NCBI GenBank assembly: GCA_963775295.1
Contig: CAVZIK010000006.1
Coordinates: 496,001-560,000, forward strand
Source of the DNA: JAMDEO01 sp963775295
Lineage (GTDB): Bacteria > Actinomycetota > Thermoleophilia > RBG-16-64-13
Length of the DNA: 64,000 bases
Reading direction: 5' to 3'
Made by a program: the position numbers and the translations under genes. Below, in pieces: positions 42,939-51,079 of the stretch; position 1 is the first letter of the stretch; each line of letters opens with the position of its first letter. A model generated the notes under the pieces. It saw nothing but the letters and a program-made list of their open reading frames with translations. It had not been told where the DNA came from and made no database searches.

Positions 42939-44932
42939 GCCGTTTCCTCCACCGGCGGGTCCTCCGGGATCTCGAGAGCCGCCGACGTCGCCAATCCAGC
43001 GAGGAACCAGAATCCTACGCCCACGACCAGCGTCTCCCACACGCTGGCGGTGACGTTCGCGACAGCTACAGCGACGAAGCCGCCGAAGACGCCTGCTGTG
43101 AGAGCGTGCGCGTACGGGTCATGGTTGGCTGCGTACGCCTTCACCAGTCCCTTGGCCGCCCGCATCAGCACCCAGAGGAACAGGACCAGTAGAATCAACC
43201 CTCCTTCGGTGGCCAACTGCAGATAGAAGTTATCAATCCACAGTCTGCTGTATCCGAATGTCACTGCCGCCGTTCCCCCAAATGTGCCCAGGCCGACACC
43301 AAACAGCGGGTGGGCGGCGATGTCGTCGATGGCTATCCGCCACACGTACAGACGACCTGCGACGGAACTCTTGGCCAGATAGGCAGAGCTGAATGCGAAG
43401 GTCAGCCGCTTGGTAAAAGTCGCGGGCACAACGAACCAGCCCACCACGCCGATCCCGACAAGAGGGACCAGATACCGGCGGTAACTCATGACAAGGAGGA
43501 CCACGACACCGGCCCCCAGACCCAGCCACGCGCCCCGGCTGAACGTCACCGCAATCCCTCCCAGTTCAACGACACACGCGATCGCCATCGTCCAGCGTTG
43601 GATCGAGCCCAGCCCCTTCCGCAATGCAAGGCTGAGAGAGATAAGGGCCCCCATCAGCAGAAAGGCTCCAAGCCCGTTGGGGTTGTTGATGATCGAGTAT
43701 GCTCGTGTAGCGATGTCACCTTCGTGAACGTCCACCCACGAAGCCGGCATGGGGGCATGCGTCACGTACTGATAGAGACCGTGCAGCGCCAACGCGACGC
43801 TGGCGAGCACGAACACCGCGATGGTCCATTGCACCCAACGCTTGTTCTTGGGAAAGAGGAAGCCCAGGAAGTAGAAGAGAAGCGGTTGGAACAGCACGCG
43901 CAAAGCGAAGATGGCGACAGTACCGGGCACCCGGTTGACGACCACCGAACCCAGGGCGGCTGCGACGGCCAGCAGAAGCGGGAGCAGGATCGGCACCGTC
44001 CGCAATTCGGTCCGTCGCAGGAAGAGCGCGGCCCAAACGAGCAGGAGGACCGAGAGCAGAAGGAAGGCGTCGTCCCAGGCCGGTCCCAGGCCGCCCAGGA
44101 AATGCCGGGCGCCCCAGTCGACCCACGGAAACGCGGCTCCGACAAGGAGAAATACCTCGGGACGGTGCAGTGCGAGGGCGGCGATCATTACGACCGCCGC
44201 CAGACCGACAACCGTCACCGCTCCGGAGCCCCGCGAAAGACCGCCCGCCAGCCCGGCGGCGAGCGCGAGCAGTATGGCGAGGCTCAGGATCGGGCCCGGC
44301 CGACCGCTTACCCTCGAGAGACTCGGGACGCCCTGCCCAGGTCCGGATGCACCGACCAATGCCGGGCTTCTGCCCTCTACCACGGCACCGCCGACCCAGC
44401 GGATCCCCCGCGCGACCACACTGGATTGGGCAGCCGACTCCAACTGGGGTCCCACCAGAGCTACAACCGCGCCTATTACTGCCAAAATGGCGGGGATAAT
44501 GAACCTCGTTCCGGATGCCGCAAGGCCGGAAGCGTCACCCCCTGCGACCGGTCCCTCATGGATCAAGGTCGCGAACCGTCCGCAGCCCAACGCGAAGACG
44601 CCCGCACCCACAATCTCCAGCCAGGCCCCCGAAGCGAAACGTGACTCTCCCACCCGAGACCTTCCGATGGTGGCTGGGGATGTGAGTAGCCGGCGTAGCC
44701 AGAGGTACGGGCGAGATATGAGTAACACACTCCAAGGGTGGCCGGTCCAGCTGAGCCCCCGCGAGCCGGCGCGCCGCAACCCAAACGCGACACTGGCAGA
44801 CGACATTCGCCTGACCACGCGAGAAAGTGCGGTGAAAAAGCAGCCTATCAAGGAGCGCGAACCGACCGCAGTGAATCCGGCCACGATCCATGCCGCAGCC
44901 CGATACGCAAGGGAGCCATCGAGAACGTTCAT
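42935..44932 (-). CDS. O-antigen ligase/polymerase family membrane protein
   Basis: A 665-residue multi-pass protein of the Wzy/WaaL/TuaE superfamily. About 12 hydrophobic segments span the length. The large loop has TFGYSRLWIDNFYLQLATEG and AFSSAYLAKSSVAGRLYVWR, with the nearby GVGLGTFGG expected of ligases. An N-terminal segment of about 200 residues precedes the usual core. Such enzymes polymerise or transfer lipid-linked glycans on the outer face; here probably the polymer that anchors SLH proteins. ATG 44932, 42 bases after DUF4330. Confidence 0.87.
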   Translation of the reverse strand: MNVLDGSLAYRAAAWIVAGFTAVGSRSLIGCFFTALSRVVRRMSSASVAFGLRRAGSRGLSWTGHPWSVLLISRPYLWLRRLLTSPATIGRSRVGESRFASGAWLEIVGAGVFALGCGRFATLIHEGPVAGGDASGLAASGTRFIIPAILAVIGAVVALVGPQLESAAQSSVVARGIRWVGGAVVEGRSPALVGASGPGQGVPSLSRVSGRPGPILSLAILLALAAGLAGGLSRGSGAVTVVGLAAVVMIAALALHRPEVFLLVGAAFPWVDWGARHFLGGLGPAWDDAFLLLSVLLLVWAALFLRRTELRTVPILLPLLLAVAAALGSVVVNRVPGTVAIFALRVLFQPLLFYFLGFLFPKNKRWVQWTIAVFVLASVALALHGLYQYVTHAPMPASWVDVHEGDIATRAYSIINNPNGLGAFLLMGALISLSLALRKGLGSIQRWTMAIACVVELGGIAVTFSRGAWLGLGAGVVVLLVMSYRRYLVPLVGIGVVGWFVVPATFTKRLTFAFSSAYLAKSSVAGRLYVWRIAIDDIAAHPLFGVGLGTFGGTAAVTFGYSRLWIDNFYLQLATEGGLILLVLFLWVLMRAAKGLVKAYAANHDPYAHALTAGVFGGFVAVAVANVTASVWETLVVGVGFWFLAGLATSAALEIPEDPPVEETA

Positions 44933-44974
44933 GGTCGCGCCCCAGTCATCGCCGGGCCCCGCATGGTCGAGCCG

Positions 44975-45478
44975 CTACTCGTGAACGTCATTACCCCAGA
45001 GCACGCTGGTAACCACCGCCTGTTTGTTGTATCCGTGGCTGGCGATTATGACCTTACTGCCGCCATTGACCGCGACGGTGCCTATGCGCACGACGCCGCT
45101 CGAGGCCTGGCCCCGCCCCGAAACCACGACGACGACGTCGCGGTAGAGAATTGAGTCGACCTGCTGCATCTCATCCTTTGAGTTGAAGAATTCAAGCTGG
45201 ACATTCTTGATCGTGCACGTCTCCAGGGTGCCCAGAACAGTTCCCTTATCGTCATAGACCGTGTTGCCCGGTTGCCAGTTCTGCTTCAGTACGTCGGCTT
45301 CCGAAGATTGAACCGCCTCAACCGTGAAAGCCATTCTTACCGGGATCGTGGTCGGGGCGCCGCCCGTTAGGCGCACTACAGCAAAGACCACCACCGCGAC
45401 GATGACGAGGAGCACGAGGATGTCGACGATGTTGACCTTTCCGAAGATGCGCCCGCGCTCGTCAAGAAAGCGGCTCAT
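44975..45478 (-). CDS. DUF4330 family membrane-anchored protein
   Basis: About 167 residues. The opening FLDERGRIFGKVNIVDILV, then a single membrane segment at about 20-40, is the DUF4330 signature, followed by an extracytoplasmic beta-rich domain (VYDDKGTVLGTLETC, VVRIGTVAVNGG). Function unknown; in my recollection members often occur beside csaB/glycosyltransferase loci, as here. ATG 45478 is chosen with aagga at 8 bases; ATG 45487 is too close to that site. It heads the operon running to murJ. Confidence 0.83.
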   Translation of the reverse strand: MSRFLDERGRIFGKVNIVDILVLLVIVAVVVFAVVRLTGGAPTTIPVRMAFTVEAVQSSEADVLKQNWQPGNTVYDDKGTVLGTLETCTIKNVQLEFFNSKDEMQQVDSILYRDVVVVVSGRGQASSGVVRIGTVAVNGGSKVIIASHGYNKQAVVTSVLWGNDVHE

Positions 45479-45579
45479 CGCCACCATCCTTCAGGTTGTC
45501 GTGATGAGGGACCAGACTTCCGAATTCTATCGGAATAGCAGGTGGCTGCCCACTGTGACACCGAAGCGGCTCGGCCGGC

Positions 45580-45608
45580 TTGCTCTTGACTGCGCCGTGG
45601 GCTAGAGT
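45580..45608 (+). promoter_or_regulatory. Possible promoter of the FAD oxidoreductase gene
   Basis: A weak -35 TTGCTC (45580-45585), a 17-base spacer and -10 TAGAGT (45603-45608) lie about 15 bases before the ATG at 45624, implying a very short leader. In the 145-base divergent region with DUF4330. Confidence 0.3.
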
Positions 45609-45623
45609 CCGTTTCGGGGATCC

Positions 45624-47234
45624 ATGACAAATCCGGAAGATACGCACAGCGATCGCAGCAGCCTGCCGGATGGAGCGCTTGTTTCGCGCCGCGGTTTTCT
45701 ACGCGTCGCAGGCCTCGCCGGTTTGGGCCTCGCCGTGAGCGGCCTCGCCGGCACGGGCTTGTCCGGTTGCGCCCAGGATCAGACCGAGATTCCCGGTCCC
45801 ACCGTGGTCGGGACCGACCTGGCGGTGGGCGCCGAACCCTCCGCATATCAAGCCCCCGCTCCCACGCTGGCGCCATCGCCCGAGAAGCCGGCCGTCGAGA
45901 TTACGGCGGACGTGTGCGTGGTGGGAGGTGGCGCAGCCGGGATGTGCGCCGCCACCGTTGCGGCACGCATGGGGGTCAAGGTCGTTCTCGTGGAGGAGTC
46001 TTTCGTTCTCGGAGGCAACGTTACCCGGGGCCTGGTCAGTCTCGACCGGGTGGGATGGGGCGGAGGCGTCATGGTGGCTGGCTGGTTCGCGGAACTCATC
46101 CGCGACCTGGCCGGGACGGAGGACGCGATCTTCCCCGGAAAGACGACGGGACTAACCACCCCTTGCGATCCAGACGCCCTCCGTGGACGAGTGCTTTCGC
46201 TCGCCCGAGACGCCGGGGTGGATGTACGACTGGGATCAACGGCCGTCTGGGTGGAGATGGAACAGCCAGGAAGCTCCTCAACAGCCCCAACTCCGGCCAC
46301 GCCGGGCGCCGCCGGCATCAGAACCATCCTTACCCGTGAGCAGACCACGCTCACCAAGATCACCGCGCCTCTCTTCATCGACTGCACAGGCGATGGCAAT
46401 CTAGGATACCTTGCCGGCAGCAGCTATTGGCTGGGAGACCGGGATCGGGGCTTCATCCAAGGACAGACTCTCATCTTTTGCGTGGCACCGGTGAATTTCA
46501 GCCAGCTGTGGTCGTATGCGCGGGCCGAGGGCAGTCAGGTAGAAGACTACCGGATCGTGGGGCTGCGCCACCTCATGCAGGAGCTCAAAGGCACCGGCGT
46601 CGTCGACGGCCAGGCTCAGGGGGGCATGCTTATCGACAGGAATCTCTGGCCGAATACGGTCTCCGTCTCCGCGAGCGAGATCTACGGCAATCATCTCGAG
46701 CCTGGGGGCCTGGCTCAGATCGTCGCCGCGTTGGAAACGCAGAACCGGCAGGTCCACGAGGCTTTGCGGGATCGGGTCCCTGGGTTCGAGGACTCCCGCA
46801 TTGTTAGGCTGGCAGAGCGACCTTACCTCCGAGAGGGACGCCGTCTCACCGGCCACTATCAGCTGTCCGCCGCGGACATCCAGAAGGCGCTCAAGCCCGA
46901 CGACTCCATCGCCCGCGGGTACTACCCGGTCGACCTTCACCGCGCGGGAGACGGCGGCATCGTGCAGACGGTGTACCTCTCGGTCGGAGACTGGTACGGT
47001 ATCCCCTACCGCTGCATCGTGGCACGGGACCTAGACAATCTCCTCATGGCGGGGCGGTGCATCTCGGTGACCCATGAGGCCCTCGGCTCCACGAGAATCT
47101 CGCCGGTGTCGATGGCGCTGGGGCAGGCGGCGGGCATCGCGGCCGCATTATGCGTTCGCGCAGGGGCGCGGCCGGCCGATCTGCCGGCCGCTGAAGTACG
47201 GACCGAACTGCACAAACAAGGAGCGCTTACCTAG
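45624..47234 (+). CDS. Tat-exported FAD-dependent oxidoreductase
   Basis: A 536-residue protein. It has a twin-arginine signal SRRGFLRVAG at about 21-30, then a hydrophobic stretch and lipobox-like LSGC at about 46-49, so probably a lipoprotein exported folded with cofactor. The FAD_oxidored (PF12831-like) domain at about 90-530 opens with the dinucleotide-binding VCVVGGGAAGMCAATVAARM and has LFIDCTGDGNLGYLAG and NLLMAGRCISVTHEALGSTR. The substrate is unknown. It lies 1 base before the wecB start, so the two are co-transcribed although no metabolic link is obvious. Confidence 0.87.
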   Translation: MTNPEDTHSDRSSLPDGALVSRRGFLRVAGLAGLGLAVSGLAGTGLSGCAQDQTEIPGPTVVGTDLAVGAEPSAYQAPAPTLAPSPEKPAVEITADVCVVGGGAAGMCAATVAARMGVKVVLVEESFVLGGNVTRGLVSLDRVGWGGGVMVAGWFAELIRDLAGTEDAIFPGKTTGLTTPCDPDALRGRVLSLARDAGVDVRLGSTAVWVEMEQPGSSSTAPTPATPGAAGIRTILTREQTTLTKITAPLFIDCTGDGNLGYLAGSSYWLGDRDRGFIQGQTLIFCVAPVNFSQLWSYARAEGSQVEDYRIVGLRHLMQELKGTGVVDGQAQGGMLIDRNLWPNTVSVSASEIYGNHLEPGGLAQIVAALETQNRQVHEALRDRVPGFEDSRIVRLAERPYLREGRRLTGHYQLSAADIQKALKPDDSIARGYYPVDLHRAGDGGIVQTVYLSVGDWYGIPYRCIVARDLDNLLMAGRCISVTHEALGSTRISPVSMALGQAAGIAAALCVRAGARPADLPAAEVRTELHKQGALT

Positions 47235-47235
47235 A

Positions 47236-48387
47236 GTGGCCGCCCATACAATCTTCATCACGTTTGGGACCCGACCCGAGGCCATCAAGATGGCCCCGGT
47301 GGTCCTGGAGCTTGAGCGCCGCAAGATGTTCAATGTGATCACGTGCCTCACAGGGCAGCATCGGGAAATGCTCGATCAAGTGATAGACGCCTTCTCCCTC
47401 CCGGTCGACCACGATCTCAAGATCATGCGCAAGTCGCAGACGCTGGGGCACATCACCTCCGCCGTTCTCAACGGCATCGACCCTCTTCTCGGGGCGCACA
47501 AGCCCGACCTGGTCATGGTCCACGGCGACACGACCACCACCTTTGCTGCGGCTCTGTCCGCCTTCTATAGGATGATCCCGGTGGCACACGTGGAAGCCGG
47601 CCTGCGCACGGACAACATCTACAGCCCGTATCCCGAAGAGATCAACCGGCGTCTGGCCGACCGGTTGGCGACGGTCTACTATCCCCCTACCTCCGCTGCA
47701 CGCGAAGCGCTGCTGCGGGAAGCGGTTGCTTCCAAGGACATCCTGGTGACAGGCAACACGGTTATCGATGCCCTGCTGATCACCGCTGCCACGCCAGCAC
47801 CGGACTGGCCGCCCGAAGTCGCGGCGGCCCTGGCCCGTCCCGGGCGGAAAGTGCTTGTCACCTCCCATCGCCGTGAGAGCTGGGGGGAACCGATGGAGCG
47901 TGTGGCCCTCGCCATCAAGCGGGTATGCGAGGAGCTACCGGAGACGACGTTCATCTTTCCCATCCATCTGAATCCGGTCGTCCGCAAGACATTCCGCGAA
48001 GCTCTGGGAGAGGTTTCCCAGGTGGTGTTCTCCGAACCCCTACCGTACCGGCCGTTCGTCCATTTGATGAAAGCGGTCGACATCATCATGACCGATTCCG
48101 GAGGCGTCCAGGAGGAGGCCCCGACCCTTGGCAAGCCGGTCCTCGTGATGCGCGACACCACCGAGCGCCCCGAGGGGATAGACGCGGGCACTGCCCGTTT
48201 GGTGGGTACCGACGCCGCAACCATCACGGGCCAACTGCTGTTGCTGCTCACGGACAGACTGGAGTTCCAGAAGATGGCCAACGCCGCCAACCCTTACGGT
48301 GACGGCCGCGCCGCAGGTCGTATCGCGGACCACCTTGAACATCGCTTCGGGCTGCGCGACACGCCCGCCGAGGAGTTCAGCCTCTAG
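47236..48387 (+). CDS. wecB: UDP-N-acetylglucosamine 2-epimerase (non-hydrolysing)
   Basis: A 383-residue WecB/MnaA. Motifs: FITFGTRPEAIKMAPVVLEL, VHGDTTTTFAAALSAFY, HVEAGLRTDNIYSPYPEE, RRESWGEPMER and DSGGVQEEAPTLGKPVLVMR. It interconverts UDP-GlcNAc and UDP-ManNAc; the latter is the donor for the TagA domain and the sugar pyruvylated by CsaB, both encoded just to the left. The start is GTG 47236, directly after the preceding TAG; an aaggag about 13 bases upstream lies inside the earlier gene. Its stop shares a CTAG with the convergent larB stop. Confidence 0.95.
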   Translation: MAAHTIFITFGTRPEAIKMAPVVLELERRKMFNVITCLTGQHREMLDQVIDAFSLPVDHDLKIMRKSQTLGHITSAVLNGIDPLLGAHKPDLVMVHGDTTTTFAAALSAFYRMIPVAHVEAGLRTDNIYSPYPEEINRRLADRLATVYYPPTSAAREALLREAVASKDILVTGNTVIDALLITAATPAPDWPPEVAAALARPGRKVLVTSHRRESWGEPMERVALAIKRVCEELPETTFIFPIHLNPVVRKTFREALGEVSQVVFSEPLPYRPFVHLMKAVDIIMTDSGGVQEEAPTLGKPVLVMRDTTERPEGIDAGTARLVGTDAATITGQLLLLLTDRLEFQKMANAANPYGDGRAAGRIADHLEHRFGLRDTPAEEFSL

Positions 48388-49175
48388 GCTCGCCGCCGGG
48401 CAATGAGCGCGGCGGCGGCGCCCGCTCCGATCCCATTGTCGATGTTCACGGCAACCAGGCCAGGCGAGCAGCTCTGCAGAATTGAATACAGCGCGCCGGT
48501 CCCGTCGCCGCCCATGCCATAGCCGGTCGACGTGGGCAGGCCAATGACGGGAATATCCACGAGTCCGGCGACCACAGACGGCAGCGCCCCTTCCATCCCA
48601 GCGGCGACAACCAGCGCGTCCGCCTTGGCCTCAATGATCCTCGTCAGGGGCGCGAGCAAACGATGGACCCCGGCCACGCCGACGTCATATGCCTTTTCCA
48701 GTCGACACCCCATGTACTTGACAACCAGAGCCGCTTCTTCCGCGATGGGAATATCCGATGTGCCCGCAGTCAGCAGCCCCACACATCCGCGCTCTTCGGG
48801 AAATCGGTACTCCGCGGTACGCACTGCCAGTGTCCCTGCCTCCGCATCGTAGTCGAAGTTCGCCGATCCGCCCACCCTCTCCCGCAACCTCTCCGCCCGC
48901 TCAGGCTCCAGGCGGCTGACCAGGGCCAACCCACGCGCTTCCGCAAAGCGAGTGATGATCGCCTCCAACTGCTCGTCCGTCTTGCGGGGAGCGAAGACGA
49001 CCTCCGGCACGCCTTTGCGCACGTCCCGATAGAGATCGAGACAGGCGAAATCCCCCAGGTGCGAGACTTGCAGCAGGCGCAGCTTCTCCAGCACGTCGTC
49101 CATGCCGCTCTCGCCGGCCACCAGGCTTTCTAGAAGCCTTCTCAGATCGCTCTCGCGATTGATCGCTCCGCTCAT
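48384..49175 (-). CDS. larB: LarB-like (NCAIR mutase-like) protein
   Basis: A 263-residue protein. An N-terminal extension precedes the PurE/AIRC-like domain (about 120-260), with LTAGTSDIPIAEEAALV, GVAGVHRLLAP, VVAAGMEGALPSVVAGLVD and PTSTGYGMGGDGTGAL. LarB carboxylates and hydrolyses nicotinic acid adenine dinucleotide in making the nickel-pincer cofactor of lactate racemase. No larA, larC or larE is in the window. ATG 49175 overlaps the amidohydrolase stop (ATGA); the frame upstream is not used. Confidence 0.92.
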   Translation of the reverse strand: MSGAINRESDLRRLLESLVAGESGMDDVLEKLRLLQVSHLGDFACLDLYRDVRKGVPEVVFAPRKTDEQLEAIITRFAEARGLALVSRLEPERAERLRERVGGSANFDYDAEAGTLAVRTAEYRFPEERGCVGLLTAGTSDIPIAEEAALVVKYMGCRLEKAYDVGVAGVHRLLAPLTRIIEAKADALVVAAGMEGALPSVVAGLVDIPVIGLPTSTGYGMGGDGTGALYSILQSCSPGLVAVNIDNGIGAGAAAALIARRRA

Positions 49176-50032
49176 AGTGCGAATACCTTCCGTGCGTTGT
49201 TGCCGAGCACCGCCTCCCGAGCCTCCGGGTTGAGCCCCCCCATCGCTTCGAAGTATCTGGCGGGCGAGAGAAGCGGGAAATCGCTTCCAAAAATGATCTT
49301 CTCGTGCCCGGCACACGAGATACTCGCAGGATAGAGCCTGGCATCATACAGATACGGGACCGCTGAGGTGTCGTAATAAACCCGGGCGAACGTTCGCCGC
49401 AACTCGGGCATCAGCTCGTAGAACAGGAGGCCGCCGCCCATGTGGGCAAGCACGACGGTGAGATCCGGGTGCGCACTTACGAACTGGGCGTACATCTCCA
49501 ACGGGAACCGGCCCTTGCCTGGGTATTCGTGTCCCACCGGCTCGTTGGCGTGAAGTAGCAAGGGAGCGCGCCGATCCGCCAAGAAGACTGCCAAATCGTG
49601 CCATCCGCCTTCGAGTCCCCGGTGCCGCGGCACCAATTCGCCGCAGCCCACGAGTCCCGCGTCCAGGCATCGTTCCGCCTCGTCCACCGCCTCGATGGTG
49701 TCTGGGGCAACGCAGGCCAGGCCGGCCAGGCTGCCGGGATGAGATTTCACGGCTTCGATCACATAGTCGTTTGCCAGACGGCAGAGCCCCTCGTCCGCAA
49801 ACGGGAATCCGAACACGACCGAGACCGCCACGCCGCAAGCGTCCATCTCGCCCAGGACTTCGTCTGCAGTTACCATACGCGCCCGCGAGTCGGAATAAAG
49901 AAGACGGAACCAGGCGTCGCGCTCCAGGTACGCCTCCCGGTCACGGATGATCTCCGGCGGGAAGACGTGCACGTGCGCGTCGACTATCCCGCATCCTGGA
50001 TCACCGAAGGTACCGGGCTGAGGGTTACTCAC
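49172..50032 (-). CDS. Amidohydrolase family (amidohydro_2) protein
   Basis: A 286-residue TIM-barrel metal-dependent hydrolase. N-terminal metal site GIVDAHVHVFPPE, the middle LLLHANEPVGHEYPG, LTVVLAHMGGGL and the C-terminal IIFGSDFPLLSPARYFE all fit the ACMSD/amidohydro_2 group (decarboxylases or hydrolases). The substrate is not predictable. GTG 50032 start; translationally coupled to larB downstream, and 30 bases after ddl. Confidence 0.88.
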   Translation of the reverse strand: MSNPQPGTFGDPGCGIVDAHVHVFPPEIIRDREAYLERDAWFRLLYSDSRARMVTADEVLGEMDACGVAVSVVFGFPFADEGLCRLANDYVIEAVKSHPGSLAGLACVAPDTIEAVDEAERCLDAGLVGCGELVPRHRGLEGGWHDLAVFLADRRAPLLLHANEPVGHEYPGKGRFPLEMYAQFVSAHPDLTVVLAHMGGGLLFYELMPELRRTFARVYYDTSAVPYLYDARLYPASISCAGHEKIIFGSDFPLLSPARYFEAMGGLNPEAREAVLGNNARKVFAL

Positions 50033-50062
50033 GACTCTCGCCTCTCCTTCCGCCGGGCGGGC

Positions 50063-51019
50063 TCAGGCGACAGCGGTGAGGAGAATGGTCTCCACCAACT
50101 CTTCGTACGAGAGGCCGGCGGCCCGCGCCTGCGCCGGAAGGTCCGACAGTTCCGTCATGCCGGGGAGCGTGTTGACTTCCACAAACCACGGCACGCCCTC
50201 CCTATCCACCATGATGTCCACCCGAGCGTACCCGCGGCACCCGATAGCCTCGAAGACCGCAACGGCCATGGACTGTGCCCGCCCGTAAACGGCCGGCTCC
50301 AGCCTCGCCGGAAGGATGAACTCAGTCATCCCCTCGGTGTACTTGGCCTCGTAGTCATAGAACTCGTTCTTGGGCACCAGTTCGAGGATCGGTAGCGCTT
50401 CGCGTTCGCCAGCCCGCTCTATGACACCCACGGTGATCTCTGTGCCCGAAACGAACTCTTCGGCGAACATGGCCCCGTACTCCGCCAAACCGTGCCCGAG
50501 ACAGGCGAGGAGCTCCTCGCTGCTGCGGCACTTGGAGACGCCAAGACTCGAGCCTTCTTCCACCGGTTTGAGCATAACCGGCAGTCCGATCTGGGCCTCG
50601 ACCCACTTGGCTGCCGTTACGGGGTCGTTCCCGGCCGGCACCTCGCAATAGTCGGGGGTGAGAATGCCGCTGCCGCGGGCGACCTTCTTGGCGGCGATCT
50701 TGTTCATCCCCAACGCAGAGGCCAAGACTCCAGACCCTGTGTACGGAATACCCATGATCTCGAGGAGGCCCTGGATCGTCCCATCTTCACCATAGCGACC
50801 GTGAAGAGCGAGAAAGGCTACCTCCACCCCTTCTTCGTCGAGACGCTGTGCGGTGTCACGGACCGCGTCGATGGGGACAGCCCTATAGCCGAGGGACAGA
50901 AGCGCGTTGAGACAGTTCGCTCCGGAGCGAAGGGACACCTCGCGCTCGCCGGACAGCCCGCCCATGAGCACGCCGATGGTCTTGGTCTTGAGGACCGCTC
51001 GATCCATGTGGAAACCCAT
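50063..51019 (-). CDS. ddl: D-alanine--D-alanine ligase
   Basis: A 318-residue ATP-grasp enzyme. N-terminal GVLMGGLSGEREVSLRSG, central MLKPVEEGSSLGVSKC, YDYEAKYTEGMTEFILPA (the omega-loop Tyr present) and VEVNTLPGMTELSDLPAQA are diagnostic. It makes the D-Ala-D-Ala end of peptidoglycan precursors in the cytoplasm. ATG 51019 or ATG 51007; neither has a clear ribosome site. Apparently the first gene of ddl-amidohydrolase-larB. Confidence 0.95.
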   Translation of the reverse strand: MGFHMDRAVLKTKTIGVLMGGLSGEREVSLRSGANCLNALLSLGYRAVPIDAVRDTAQRLDEEGVEVAFLALHGRYGEDGTIQGLLEIMGIPYTGSGVLASALGMNKIAAKKVARGSGILTPDYCEVPAGNDPVTAAKWVEAQIGLPVMLKPVEEGSSLGVSKCRSSEELLACLGHGLAEYGAMFAEEFVSGTEITVGVIERAGEREALPILELVPKNEFYDYEAKYTEGMTEFILPARLEPAVYGRAQSMAVAVFEAIGCRGYARVDIMVDREGVPWFVEVNTLPGMTELSDLPAQARAAGLSYEELVETILLTAVA

Positions 51020-51079
51020 GCGGGGAACTGTACCATAGGGTGCGCTTGGGGCAGAGTCCGGAGAATGCGACCACCGATT

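Noticed and set aside
43310..44644. A 444-codon plus-strand open frame
   Set aside because: It is antisense to the O-antigen ligase gene, and its product is low-complexity Arg/Gln/Glu/Asp sequence without hydrophobic cores.
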